Assembly (NCBI GenBank): GCA_913048245.1
Contig: CAJWWR010000002.1
Span: 1 to 64,000 of the forward strand
From: an uncultured Prochlorococcus sp.
GTDB lineage: Bacteria; Cyanobacteriota; Cyanobacteriia; PCC-6307; Cyanobiaceae
Direction of reading: 5' to 3'
Length of the DNA stretch: 64,000 nt
Part shown: piece after piece, positions 42,062-51,145 of the stretch
Layout of the letters: every line of letters starts with the position of its first letter
How positions within the stretch are numbered: the stretch's first letter is position 1
Made by a program: the position numbers and the translations under genes
Notes under the pieces: model-generated
The model's input: the letters and a program-made list of their open reading frames with translations, nothing else
What the model was told of the DNA's origin: nothing
Databases searched by the model: none

Positions 42062-42757
42062 ATGAATAGAGATTTTATATATTTATTAATAGGCAATTCA
42101 AGATTACATTGGGCTGAATCTTCAAAAGATAAATATAAATTTACGCATACTTCCTTAAGTCATTGGTATGAAAAAGATTTGAAGAATAAAAACCTAGTAT
42201 GGGCCTCAGTCGGTACTCACCCAAATATTAAACTTAATCAAAAGAGAGAAATTAGAACCAAAGATATCAAGTGTATTAAAATCCCAACACATTTCGGTGT
42301 TGATAGAACTTTGAGTTGTTTTTGTGCTTTGAAAACCATTACAAATCCTAATCAGAAAAATTTTCTGATTGCTGATTTTGGAACAACTTTATCAATAACA
42401 AAAATGGATTATAAAGGATTGGTATTAGGTGGCGAGTTGATTCCTGGTTTTACAACACAACTAAAGTCAATGGTTCAAAATACAAAGTTGCTAAATTATC
42501 CAGCAACAATAAGAATTCCAAATAATAACTTCTTAAAAGATACCAAACAAGCAATGATAAAGGGGGTTTATAATAGTCTTAGTGGAGTAGTCAATTTATT
42601 ATTTAATCCCATAGATGATATCTTGATTTTGTGCGGAGGAGATTCAGAGTTCATTGGTAAATTAATGAAAGAAAAAGAAAATTCAATCATTATTAAGCCC
42701 AATCTAGCTATTGAGGGTTTAATTTTATTTTCTAAAAATCATTTAAACATCCATTGA
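42062..42757 (+). CDS. coaX: Type III pantothenate kinase
   Basis: A 231-residue ASKHA-fold kinase for the first step of coenzyme A synthesis. The N-terminal LLIGNSRLHWAESS matches the phosphate-1 motif (D replaced by G in this divergent copy). HFGVDRTLSCFCAL carries the GVDR motif, IADFGTTLSITKMDYKG is the phosphate-2 motif, and GGELIPGF the conserved GG loop. LILCGGDSE is the adenosine-binding motif. CoaX is feedback-insensitive and uses K or ammonium. It follows cysH by 20 bases and ends 2 bases from the convergent bcp. Confidence 0.85.
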   Translation: MNRDFIYLLIGNSRLHWAESSKDKYKFTHTSLSHWYEKDLKNKNLVWASVGTHPNIKLNQKREIRTKDIKCIKIPTHFGVDRTLSCFCALKTITNPNQKNFLIADFGTTLSITKMDYKGLVLGGELIPGFTTQLKSMVQNTKLLNYPATIRIPNNNFLKDTKQAMIKGVYNSLSGVVNLLFNPIDDILILCGGDSEFIGKLMKEKENSIIIKPNLAIEGLILFSKNHLNIH

Positions 42758-42759
42758 TC

Positions 42760-43230
42760 TTAAGCACTAAGCTGTAAATCTGATACTATATGGTCTGCCA
42801 TTATTGCTGCTTTTATCTTAGTGTAAATTTTCTGAATTTTCCCATCAGTATCAATTACAAAAGTATTTCTAATCATACCCATATATTCTTTACCCATAAA
42901 TTTCTTCAAACCATAACTATCAAAACTTGATGCTACGTGACAAGGAGTTGGATCTGTTAATAAGATAAAAGGCAAGTCAAATTTTTCAACAAATTTTTGG
43001 TGAGAAGTTGAGTTATCTTTACTAATACCAAGTACAACAAAATTATTTTTTTTTAAAATCTCCCAGTTCTCTTTGAAATTGCATGCCTCTTTTGTACAGC
43101 CTGGAGTGTTATCTTTTGGATAAAAATATATTATTATTCTTTTACCTAGAAAATCATTTAGAGATACTTTTTTATTAAAAGAGTCTTCTAGAGTAAAGCC
43201 AGGTGCTTGATCACCAATTTTTAATACCAT
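42760..43230 (-). CDS. bcp: Peroxiredoxin, Bcp/PrxQ type
   Basis: A 156-residue thiol peroxidase. The peroxidatic cysteine is in DNTPGCTKEACNF with the resolving cysteine four residues later, the PrxQ arrangement. Supporting features are PGFTLEDSFNKKVSL near the N-terminus and RNTFVIDTDGKIQKIY near 120. It reduces hydrogen and organic peroxides with thioredoxin. The ATG at 43228-43230 overlaps the TTG of the divergent PPTase gene by one base, giving no intergenic space. It is convergent with coaX. Confidence 0.92.
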   Translation of the reverse strand: MVLKIGDQAPGFTLEDSFNKKVSLNDFLGKRIIIYFYPKDNTPGCTKEACNFKENWEILKKNNFVVLGISKDNSTSHQKFVEKFDLPFILLTDPTPCHVASSFDSYGLKKFMGKEYMGMIRNTFVIDTDGKIQKIYTKIKAAIMADHIVSDLQLSA

Positions 43231-43889
43231 TGAAAATATTTAAGAGCTATTCAAATAGATTACCAAAAATTTGGTTTTATCCGATGAAAGGTTTCAAAGA
43301 ATTAGTAACTGAAAAGGAAATCAGATTAGCTAATATGCTATCCCAATCAAGATCGAGTGTTTTTCTTGAAAGTAGAGGTTATATAAGAAAATCCTTAGCA
43401 CATTTATTTAACTTAGACCCACTAGACATACCACTTGAGGCACATCCAAGCCAACCGCCAAAACTACCCAAAGAAATGGGATATATAAGCATTAGCCACT
43501 GTCTGGATGCTTTAATTATTATTTGGAATCAAGAAAAAGTAGGTATTGATATTGAAAGATCAGATAGAGAATTTAAATATGGAAAAATCGCAAAAAAATA
43601 TTTTCATAACAATCAATCATTGCATGAATCTACATATAGTAGAAAAAAGATCTTAAATCAATGGTGTGGTATAGAAGCAGCAATTAAATTAGATAAAGGA
43701 TCACTTGCTAAAGATTTAAAACAATGGAAATACATAAGTGATACAAAAACACTATTTCATAAAGGGAATAATTTAAGAGTATTTTTGAGTCAAATAAGAT
43801 TTTATGAATGGACTATTTCAATTGCGTATGAAAACGAAAAATACATAAAACATCCTCAAATAATATGTAACAACCTCAATATTTTTTAG
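43230..43889 (+). CDS. 4'-phosphopantetheinyl transferase (Sfp/HetI-like)
   Basis: A 219-residue transferase that attaches the CoA-derived phosphopantetheine arm to acyl-carrier proteins. The core VGIDIERSD metal/CoA motif is near 115-123, and ISHCLDAL near 90. WCGIEAAIKLDKGS (a WxxKEAxxK-like motif) is near 150 and supplies the E/K pair. The TTG at 43230-43232 is a plausible start because KIFKSYSNRLPKIWFYPM keeps the N-terminal strand; an in-frame GTG 27 bases upstream overlaps bcp more deeply. The next ATG (MKGFKE) would cut off that strand. It is convergent with rarA (4-base overlap). Confidence 0.8.
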   Translation: MKIFKSYSNRLPKIWFYPMKGFKELVTEKEIRLANMLSQSRSSVFLESRGYIRKSLAHLFNLDPLDIPLEAHPSQPPKLPKEMGYISISHCLDALIIIWNQEKVGIDIERSDREFKYGKIAKKYFHNNQSLHESTYSRKKILNQWCGIEAAIKLDKGSLAKDLKQWKYISDTKTLFHKGNNLRVFLSQIRFYEWTISIAYENEKYIKHPQIICNNLNIF

Positions 43890-45175
43890 TTTTTATCTAA
43901 TCTACTGAAATCATCTAATCTTAATTTTTCCCATCCTTTTCTACAATTCTCCCATATCTTGAGATGTCTAAGTTTTTCCGGCAAGTAATTTTGATCAATA
44001 TCGTTATGCATAAAATTATGTGGATTCTTATAAGTTGATGAATTATTTTTAAGATGATCTGGAATTTCAAAGTAATTATAAGATTTAACAATATCAATAG
44101 CCTTAAAAATTGATTTGTTACTATTACTTTTTGGTGAAAGCGCTAAATATAGAGATGCATGAGCAAGATGATAAGAACCCTCTGGAAAGCCTAGTTGTTG
44201 GAAAGCAGAATTGCATGAATTTACTACAACTATTGCATTGGGATCAGCCAAGCCAATATCTTCAACAGCAGATATTAGTAATCTTCTAAAAATATATCTG
44301 GGATCCTCCCCAGCCTCAATCATATTTGCCAGCCAAAATAAAGTTGCATCTGGATCTGATCCTCTTATAGATTTTATGAAAGCACTAATTACATCAAAAT
44401 GCTTCTGACCATTTTTATCATATGAAATATTTTTGTTTTGAATTGAATCTTCTGCCATTAAAAGATTAATCTTTAATATTTTTTGAGATGGCCTTATATT
44501 TGTATTAATAATAATTTCTAAAGCATTAATTAAATTTCTAGCATCCCCATTTGAAAATTGTATTAAGTGATTCATAGCATCAACCTCAATGAATATCTTG
44601 TGAGAATCCTCTGAACTTTGGTAAAAATGAACTACCCTTTCTATAATTTTTTTTAGATCTTCATTTTCAAGCGGACTTAATCTAACAATTCTAGATCTGC
44701 TGACCAAAGCTTTATTGATTGCAAAAAAGGGATTTTCTGTTGTGGCACCTAACAAAGTAATTGTTCCATCTTCAACAGAAGGTAAAAGTGTATCTTGTTG
44801 CATTGCATTTAAACGATGTACTTCATCGACGAAAAGTATTGTTTTTCTGCCAGATTTTGAAAATCTCTCTTCTGCATTTACAATTTCTGTTCTCAGCTCT
44901 TTAATCCCTGATAAAACTGCATTTAATTTTTGTAATTTAGCTCTTGTATTTAAAGCAATAATCTCGACTAAAGTTGTTTTACCTACTCCAGGGGGACCTG
45001 TAATAATAGTATTTCCAATTTTATCGTTAAGAATTGCGTTGCGAAGAAGAGAGTTTTTCCCTAAGATTTTTCTTTGACCAAAAAAATCATCCAAACTTTT
45101 AGGTCTCAAAACATCTGCTAAAGGTCCTTTCTTTTTTCGATTTATATCACTGGAAAACAAATTATCAAAGCCCAT
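43886..45175 (-). CDS. rarA: Replication-associated recombination ATPase RarA (MgsA)
   Basis: A 429-residue AAA+ ATPase related to clamp loaders and RuvB. Walker A is ITGPPGVGKTT (about 58-68), Walker B is ILFVDEVHRL near 117, sensor 1 is LLGATTENPFF, the arginine-finger region is SRSRIVRL, and sensor 2 is GDARNLINAL. The C-terminal tetramerisation domain includes IRGSDPDATLFWLANMIEAGEDPRYIFRRL. It acts at stalled replication forks. Starting at ATG (MGFDNLFSS). It is convergent with the PPTase gene and 28 bases after pgm on the same strand. Confidence 0.92.
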   Translation of the reverse strand: MGFDNLFSSDINRKKKGPLADVLRPKSLDDFFGQRKILGKNSLLRNAILNDKIGNTIITGPPGVGKTTLVEIIALNTRAKLQKLNAVLSGIKELRTEIVNAEERFSKSGRKTILFVDEVHRLNAMQQDTLLPSVEDGTITLLGATTENPFFAINKALVSRSRIVRLSPLENEDLKKIIERVVHFYQSSEDSHKIFIEVDAMNHLIQFSNGDARNLINALEIIINTNIRPSQKILKINLLMAEDSIQNKNISYDKNGQKHFDVISAFIKSIRGSDPDATLFWLANMIEAGEDPRYIFRRLLISAVEDIGLADPNAIVVVNSCNSAFQQLGFPEGSYHLAHASLYLALSPKSNSNKSIFKAIDIVKSYNYFEIPDHLKNNSSTYKNPHNFMHNDIDQNYLPEKLRHLKIWENCRKGWEKLRLDDFSRLDKN

Positions 45176-45203
45176 TTTTAAAGAAACTATATCTTAGAAT
45201 TCA

Positions 45204-46841
45204 TTAAGTTATTACAGTAGGAACATCCATTTTAGTTCGATTCTTAATGTTTAATAGTTTATCTATTCCAAAGATTAAATCACCTAACGCTACTTGAGGG
45301 TCCAAAAATAAATCATTTTGCGATTTAACATATTTCTCAAAATATAACCTAAGTGTAGATCCTTTAGTTCCTGTTCCCGAGAGTCGAAGGATAACCCTCG
45401 AACCATTATCTAAAATCATTCGAAGTCCCTGATTATCACTAATGGATCTATCTATTGGATCTGTATAAGAATAATTATCAGCTTTGATTATTACACCTGA
45501 GGCAAAATGAGAACCTATAAGTTCATTTAATCTACTTTTTAAATCTTCGTATATTTGGTAAGCAACTTCACTGGATATTGCTTCATAATCATGCCTAGTA
45601 TAGTAATTTCTTCCAAATTGCATCCAATGATTTCTAATTAAATCAATTACCGAACATTTTTTTTGTGCAAGTATCTGTAACCAAAACAATACAGCCCATA
45701 AGCCATCTTTCTCCCTGACATGATTACTACCTGTCCCAAAGCTTTCTTCACCACAAATGGTGATTTTGCCAGAATCCAAAAGGTTTCCAAAGAACTTCCA
45801 GCCCGTAGGAGTTTCATAACATGGAATATCTAGTTCTTTGGCGACTACATCTACGGCCATGCTAGTTGGCATTGATCGTGCTACACCAGAAATACCATTT
45901 TTGTATCCAGGAACTAATGAAGTATTAGCTGTTATTACAGCTAAGCTATCACTTGGATTAATAAAGCATCCCTTTCCTAAAATCATATTTCTATCACCAT
46001 CCCCATCACAAGCTGCTCCAAAAGAATATTTTTTTTGATCTAATAATAAATCAGCCAATTCCTTAGCATAAGTCAAATTTGGATCAGGATGTAGATGACC
46101 AAAATCAGGCAAAGGATTACTGTTTAATAAGGATGTATCACTTAGACCAAGCCTATTCACAAATATTTCTTTGGCATAGGGTCCAGTCACAGCATTCATT
46201 GCATCAAAAATAATTGAAAAATCATTTTTTACATACTCACCAATCTGGTCAAAATCAAAAATATCTTCCATCAAAGAAACATATCTTTTAACACCGTCAA
46301 TAACTTTAAGTTTAGTTCGGTAGATGTCAAAAGATCCTTCAGAATCAAGACTGGGTATATCGACATCTAGAAACTGATAACTAGTTAATGCTTGAGTACA
46401 TTTATAAATTTTTTCTGTAACAGTTTCAGGAGCAGGTCCTCCATTGGAAACATTTAATTTAACTCCGAAATCTCCATCTCTACCACCAGGATTATGACTT
46501 GCTGAAAGAATAATTCCACCAATGGCTGAATATGTTCTTATCAAATCAGATGCTGCCGGAGTTGATAAAAGGCCTTTTTGAGGGACTATAATCGTCCCTA
46601 CTTTGTGCGCGCAACATATCTTGATAATTTTTTTTATTGCACTGTCGTTACCATATCTCCCATCTCCTCCAACAATTAGGGTCGAACCCTCTACATTATT
46701 TAAAGAAATCAAGATTGCTTCAATAAATGTTTCTAGATAATGATCTCCTAAAAATTGCTTTGTACTTTTCCTAAGACCAGAAGTACCTGGTTTCTGATCT
46801 GTAAATGGATGATCTATATGAACATTTTTGATTGATGCCAT
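45204..46841 (-). CDS. pgm: Phosphoglucomutase (alpha-D-glucose phosphate-specific)
   Basis: A 545-residue hexose phosphomutase that interconverts glucose-1- and glucose-6-phosphate. The phosphoserine lies in GIILSASHNPGGRDGDFGVK near 130. The metal loop is CDGDGDRNMI near 300, the sugar-binding loop is CGEESFGTGSNHVREKDG near 375, and the C-terminal phosphate loop is RLSGTGTKGSTLRLY near 505. It is full length for the eukaryote-like PGM1-type enzyme. Central to glycogen and sucrose metabolism. It is upstream of rarA on the same strand. Confidence 0.93.
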   Translation of the reverse strand: MASIKNVHIDHPFTDQKPGTSGLRKSTKQFLGDHYLETFIEAILISLNNVEGSTLIVGGDGRYGNDSAIKKIIKICCAHKVGTIIVPQKGLLSTPAASDLIRTYSAIGGIILSASHNPGGRDGDFGVKLNVSNGGPAPETVTEKIYKCTQALTSYQFLDVDIPSLDSEGSFDIYRTKLKVIDGVKRYVSLMEDIFDFDQIGEYVKNDFSIIFDAMNAVTGPYAKEIFVNRLGLSDTSLLNSNPLPDFGHLHPDPNLTYAKELADLLLDQKKYSFGAACDGDGDRNMILGKGCFINPSDSLAVITANTSLVPGYKNGISGVARSMPTSMAVDVVAKELDIPCYETPTGWKFFGNLLDSGKITICGEESFGTGSNHVREKDGLWAVLFWLQILAQKKCSVIDLIRNHWMQFGRNYYTRHDYEAISSEVAYQIYEDLKSRLNELIGSHFASGVIIKADNYSYTDPIDRSISDNQGLRMILDNGSRVILRLSGTGTKGSTLRLYFEKYVKSQNDLFLDPQVALGDLIFGIDKLLNIKNRTKMDVPTVIT

Positions 46842-46874
46842 AATTTATTAAGGAATTAAAAGAATCTAACTAAT

Positions 46875-47045
46875 TTAGTGAGGCATTTCAGAAGTTCTTA
46901 ACATAGAGATAAACCACAATGATGAAATAATCAAAGCTGCTAATATCCCATAATTAATTCCAAATTTTGAGATAGTAATAGGAACCACTAAAGGAAATGT
47001 GATCGCTCCAAGCATTGGTGTTATTGCAACAAATGTTTTAAGCAT
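46875..47045 (-). CDS. Small two-helix membrane protein
   Basis: A 56-residue frame starting at ATG (RC of 47043-47045). It encodes two hydrophobic helices (about 3-22 and 30-49) with a short polar link, and ends SEMPH. No signal or cysteine is present. It lies 8 bases after the DUF4912 gene and 33 bases before pgm on the same strand, filling the gap exactly, which supports a real gene. It resembles the many small conserved membrane proteins of Prochlorococcus, but I recognise no family. Confidence 0.6.
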   Translation of the reverse strand: MLKTFVAITPMLGAITFPLVVPITISKFGINYGILAALIISSLWFISMLRTSEMPH

Positions 47046-47053
47046 GAAGTTAA

Positions 47054-48166
47054 TTATTCAAACCACTCTTGTTCGACATTATTTTTGCCATTTGTATTAT
47101 CAATCGGAGTATTTCTTTCAAAATTCATAGTTATATTCCTTTCTTGATCACCATTAGTATCAATTGCCTTGATCTCATATTTTTGGGATCCATCCCTAAA
47201 GGGTACTTGTAATCTAAAAGTACCATCTGAAGCTAAGGGAACTTTTTCCCCTCCGATAGTTAAAGTTGCAGAGGGATCAGTGGCTCCATAAACTATCAAT
47301 TCAGCATCGGCTACTAACCAAAATGACTTATTTTGTGTTAAACCTGAACCAGATTCATTGGCTCCCGAGGCCCACAAACCTGCCCCTGAGTCACTAAGAT
47401 CGCCTTTAATATTCTCTTTGTTAAATCCCTCCATGAATTCTTCTGAACCAACTCTCCTGCTCTTTGTGTAAGAAGTAGCTGCATGATATAACCTTTCATG
47501 TAAACCACTTTCTTCACTTTGGTTAGTTTGAGCAATTACATTATTCATTTCTGTTGATGAATCCAAATTAAAAGGAACAAATTTATCCACGATCTGCTCA
47601 GAAGGATGCGAACTTGGTACATGGCTTGACGAAGAAAAAGCTAAAGACATCCATTTAAAACCGTATCTATAGCCCAACTCAACTTTGTAGTCTCTATTTG
47701 GAACTGGAATAGGCAAATACCACTCGGTACTGTAACTATCAACAGCGATCTCTCTCATCGTACTTTGATTGACATCGCCAGTTGCCGATCCTGTTACATC
47801 ATATAATCTTAAACATAATTTACTTGCTCCCAAGGATTGAGCCCTTTCTCTATCAATATCTGAAATTTGCCAAAAAACATAAGCCCATTCTGGATCTCTA
47901 GGCAAAAAAACGAGGTTAGTAACAATCTCGTTCTTATTATCAATATTCTGAATCTCCTTCTCCTTAGCGACTGGAAATTCTTTTTTAGCTTTTACTGAAG
48001 TTTCAGTAGTGGCAAATTCCTTTTCTTGATATGAAATGATTAAATCAACTAAAACAGCCTTCGTTTTACGGCTGTATAGAGGTACTGATAATTTACTTGC
48101 GTGTTGACGTAATTGTCTGAGGGTAAGACGAAGCAATTCATCTTTGTTAATCATCCCATCAGCCAC
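47054..48166 (-). CDS. DUF4912 protein with N-terminal Rho/SAP-like motif
   Basis: A 370-residue protein. A short SAP/Rho_N-like region (DELLRLTLRQLRQHASKLSVPLYSRKTKAVLVDLI, about 8-42) is followed by a DUF4912 domain (about 75-175) with FLPRDPEWAYVFWQISD, LRLYDVTG and EWYLPIPVPNRDYKVELGY. A Ser/Asn-rich linker precedes a second beta-rich part (about 285-345: DAELIVYGATDPSATLTIGG). The role is unknown; sugar- or nucleic-acid binding has been suggested by fold only. The GTG at 48166 has GGAG eight bases upstream; a TTG at 48217 and an ATG at 48154 are alternatives. Confidence 0.78.
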   Translation of the reverse strand: MADGMINKDELLRLTLRQLRQHASKLSVPLYSRKTKAVLVDLIISYQEKEFATTETSVKAKKEFPVAKEKEIQNIDNKNEIVTNLVFLPRDPEWAYVFWQISDIDRERAQSLGASKLCLRLYDVTGSATGDVNQSTMREIAVDSYSTEWYLPIPVPNRDYKVELGYRYGFKWMSLAFSSSSHVPSSHPSEQIVDKFVPFNLDSSTEMNNVIAQTNQSEESGLHERLYHAATSYTKSRRVGSEEFMEGFNKENIKGDLSDSGAGLWASGANESGSGLTQNKSFWLVADAELIVYGATDPSATLTIGGEKVPLASDGTFRLQVPFRDGSQKYEIKAIDTNGDQERNITMNFERNTPIDNTNGKNNVEQEWFE

Positions 48167-48398
48167 TTTAAAATCTCCGTTTTTGTTTGGGATCAGTATG
48201 TTCTTTTTTTGGGTCAACTGCGCGTTATTCTTGGCTGGCGTCAGGATCTACTGACTAATTTCCATTTTACAAAATAAGGAGAATCATCAAAAACGATTGC
48301 AATAACTGAAGTATGCTAAAAAATCGCTTAATTGAAAAATATAGTTAATTTTTTGCTTCTTTAATTTTTATTACCTAAAAATTTGACTTATTGTAAAA

Positions 48399-48788
48399 CT
48401 ACATTTTTTCTTTGGGATCATCTAATTCTTCCTCATGATTTTGATTGATAATGGACACTAGATCATCAAGCACAAGATTTTGTAAATCCTTATCGTTTTT
48501 TAAGGAAAATTCTTCTAACTTACTTCTCGCAATACACATTTGTCTGAACAAAGAATCTGAAAAAACTTTATCGTCAAATCTTGCAGATTGCTTATCAGTC
48601 CATAATTTCAAATCATTAGAACTTAGTATTTTAGCGTCTTTTTCTGCCAATATTTCTCTGAAAACATGCAAACAATGACATAACAATCGCACATGATGTT
48701 TCTGATAAACTGAAAGATTCATGTCCTCAATTTGTTTGAGCAAGTCTTCATTTATGTAACTTGAAGGGTTATTTGATTGATTAGACAT
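48399..48788 (-). CDS. Conserved hypothetical protein upstream of the suf operon
   Basis: A 129-residue soluble helical protein. Repeated patterns YQKHHVRLLCHCLHVFREILAE and LFRQMCIARSKLEEFSLK suggest amphipathic helices, and the tail NHEEELDDPKEKM is acidic. Three cysteines lie in LLCHCLH and MCIAR. I prefer the ATG giving MSNQSNNPS over one 6 codons upstream. It is divergent from sufB across about 100 bases, the position held by the SufR repressor in other cyanobacteria, yet it shows no winged-helix or CxxC-type Fe-S motif of SufR. Function unknown. Confidence 0.65.
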   Translation of the reverse strand: MSNQSNNPSSYINEDLLKQIEDMNLSVYQKHHVRLLCHCLHVFREILAEKDAKILSSNDLKLWTDKQSARFDDKVFSDSLFRQMCIARSKLEEFSLKNDKDLQNLVLDDLVSIINQNHEEELDDPKEKM

Positions 48789-48859
48789 TGAATGTTTTAA
48801 TAGCAATATGGTAAAAAAAAATCAATATTGGGATATCTTTCGTTAAAGTAATAGAAGAC

Positions 48860-48879
48860 AAATTGAAATAAATCAATTT
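48860..48879. promoter_or_regulatory. Dyad in the sufB leader
   Basis: AAATTGA (48860-48866) and TCAATTT (48873-48879) form a perfect 7-bp inverted repeat with a 6-base spacer. It ends 7 bases before the sufB ATG. A protein operator or an mRNA hairpin covering the start site are both possible. The N6 spacing resembles known cyanobacterial suf operators, but the half-sites differ. Confidence 0.4.
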
Positions 48880-48886
48880 CACAATC

Positions 48887-50329
48887 ATGATAAATGAAAA
48901 TCTTGTCAGTAATGTAGTAACAGAGCCATATAAATATGGTTTTGTAACGGATATTGAAACTGAAAAAATATCAAAAGGTTTAAATGAAGAAATAATCCGT
49001 TTAATTTCCAGAAAAAAAGATGAACCAGAATATTTACTTAATTTTCGATTAAAGGCCTTTAAAAAATGGCAAAAAATGGAAGAGCCCAATTGGGCAGATC
49101 TGGGGTACAAAAAAATTGACTATCAAGACATAATTTATTATTCTGCACCTAAACAAAAAGAGAAGAAATCAAGCTTAGATGAAGTCGATCCAAAACTTTT
49201 AGAAACATTTGATAAGCTTGGAATACCCTTAACAGAACAAAAACGTCTTACTAATGTTGCTGTTGATGCTGTTTTCGATAGCGTATCAATAGCCACAACA
49301 TATAAAGAGCAATTAGCTGAGCATGGTGTGATTTTTTGTTCAATAAGCGAAGCCGTAAAAGAGCATTCTGCACTAATAGAAAAATATTTAGGTTCTGTGG
49401 TTCCCGCATCTGACAATTACTTTGCAGCTCTAAACTCAGCGGTATTTAGCGATGGTTCCTTTGTCTACATACCTAAGGGAGTAGAATGTCCAATGGATCT
49501 CTCGTCATATTTCAGAATAAACAGTGGAGATTCAGGACAATTTGAAAGGACACTTATAATCGCAGAAGAATCAAGCACAGTAAGCTATTTAGAGGGTTGC
49601 ACTGCTCCTATGTTTGATACAAATACATTACATGCAGCAGTAGTCGAATTAATAGCACTTGATAATGCTTCAATTAAATATTCTACTGTACAAAATTGGT
49701 ATGCTGGAAACGAAAATGGAGTAGGTGGGATTTTTAATTTTGTCACTAAGCGTGGCAAATGCTTAGGGAAAAAAAGTAAGATAAGTTGGTCACAAGTAGA
49801 GACTGGTTCGGCAATAACCTGGAAATACCCGAGCTGTATTCTACTTGGAGAAGAATCAATAGGTGAGTTTTATTCTGTCGCTCTCACTAATAATCTTCAA
49901 CAGGCAGATACCGGTACTAAAATGATTCACATTGGAGCCAAAACAAAATCGACTATAGTTAGTAAGGGTATTAGTGCAGGCAAGTCAAGCAACAGTTATA
50001 GGGGCCTTGTTAAGATGGGCTCAAAAGCGACTGGATCAAGAAATTACAGTCAATGTGATTCAATGTTAATTGGGGACCAAGCCTCAGCCAATACTTTTCC
50101 ATACATACAATCTCAGCAACCCAATTCTGAAGTGGAACATGAAGCAAGTACTTGTCGTATTTCTGAAGATCAGCTTTTTTATCTCCAAAGTAGGGGTATA
50201 GAATTTGAGGAGGCAGTTTCTATGATGGTAAGCGGTTTTTGCCGAGATGTTTTTAATCAACTCCCAATGGAATTTGCCGCTGAAGCAGACAAACTATTAG
50301 CCTTAAAGCTTGAAGGCTCGGTAGGTTAA
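48887..50329 (+). CDS. sufB: Fe-S cluster assembly scaffold SufB
   Basis: A 480-residue core scaffold of the SUF machinery. Conserved blocks include [18 protein letters not shown] (about 65-82), [21 protein letters not shown] near 200, and [26 protein letters not shown] near 245. The C-terminal [23 protein letters not shown] carries the catalytic cysteine and motif shared with SufD. It assembles [4Fe-4S] clusters with SufC and SufD. It is the first gene of sufBCDS; sufC follows after 25 bases. Confidence 0.95.
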   Translation: MINENLVSNVVTEPYKYGFVTDIETEKISKGLNEEIIRLISRKKDEPEYLLNFRLKAFKKWQKMEEPNWADLGYKKIDYQDIIYYSAPKQKEKKSSLDEVDPKLLETFDKLGIPLTEQKRLTNVAVDAVFDSVSIATTYKEQLAEHGVIFCSISEAVKEHSALIEKYLGSVVPASDNYFAALNSAVFSDGSFVYIPKGVECPMDLSSYFRINSGDSGQFERTLIIAEESSTVSYLEGCTAPMFDTNTLHAAVVELIALDNASIKYSTVQNWYAGNENGVGGIFNFVTKRGKCLGKKSKISWSQVETGSAITWKYPSCILLGEESIGEFYSVALTNNLQQADTGTKMIHIGAKTKSTIVSKGISAGKSSNSYRGLVKMGSKATGSRNYSQCDSMLIGDQASANTFPYIQSQQPNSEVEHEASTCRISEDQLFYLQSRGIEFEEAVSMMVSGFCRDVFNQLPMEFAAEADKLLALKLEGSVG

Positions 50330-50354
50330 TTTTATATAATTTAAGTTAATTGTG

Positions 50355-51140
50355 ATGCAAGAAAAAATGACAGGAAAAGAACCATTACTCGAAATAAAAA
50401 ATATTTTTGCATCAACCGAAGATCTCACAATCCTAAAAGGAGTCGATATCACTATTCAACCAGGTGAGATTCATGCAATAATGGGGAGAAATGGTTGTGG
50501 AAAAAGTACACTTTCGAAAATTATTGCAGGACATCCTGCATATAAAATTAACCAAGGTTCTATAACTTTTAAGGGTAAAAATATAAAATCATTAGAACCT
50601 GAAGAAAGAGCGAAATCTGGTATCTTTTTGGGTTTTCAATATCCTATAGAAATACCAGGTGTAAGCAATTTAGAATTTCTCAGAGTTGCAACAAATGCTA
50701 GAAGAAAATTTTTAAAGCAACAAGAATTAGATACTTTTGAATTTGAAGATTTAGTTAAAGAAAAGTTAGAACTTGTCAAAATGGATTATGCATTTCTTAA
50801 CAGAAGTATTAATCAAGGTTTTTCAGGAGGTGAAAAGAAAAGAAACGAAATACTTCAAATGGCTCTTTTAAATCCAGAAATAGCAATATTAGATGAAACT
50901 GATTCAGGTCTTGATATAGATGCATTAAGAATAGTTGCTTCAGGGATTAAGAAAATTGCGAATAAAGAAAACGGTATAATTTTAATAACGCACTATCAAA
51001 GATTACTAGATGAAATTAAGCCTGATTTTGTTCACGTAATGGCGAATGGACAAATAATTAAAACAGGAGATTGTAAATTAGCTCTAGAGCTTGAAAAAAA
51101 TGGATATGAATGGACTGATCAACTTAGTCAAGACTCTTAG
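50355..51140 (+). CDS. sufC: Fe-S assembly ATPase SufC
   Basis: A 261-residue ABC-type ATPase without membrane domain. Walker A is [12 protein letters not shown] (about 46), the Q-loop [13 protein letters not shown] is SufC-type, the signature [10 protein letters not shown] is diagnostic, and Walker B reads [12 protein letters not shown]. It binds SufB and SufD, and ATP hydrolysis reshapes the SufBCD scaffold. I start at the second of two adjacent Met-like codons, the ATG at 50355; the first is a GTG. It is followed by sufD after 5 bases. Confidence 0.95.
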   Translation: MQEKMTGKEPLLEIKNIFASTEDLTILKGVDITIQPGEIHAIMGRNGCGKSTLSKIIAGHPAYKINQGSITFKGKNIKSLEPEERAKSGIFLGFQYPIEIPGVSNLEFLRVATNARRKFLKQQELDTFEFEDLVKEKLELVKMDYAFLNRSINQGFSGGEKKRNEILQMALLNPEIAILDETDSGLDIDALRIVASGIKKIANKENGIILITHYQRLLDEIKPDFVHVMANGQIIKTGDCKLALELEKNGYEWTDQLSQDS

Positions 51141-51145
51141 TTTTC

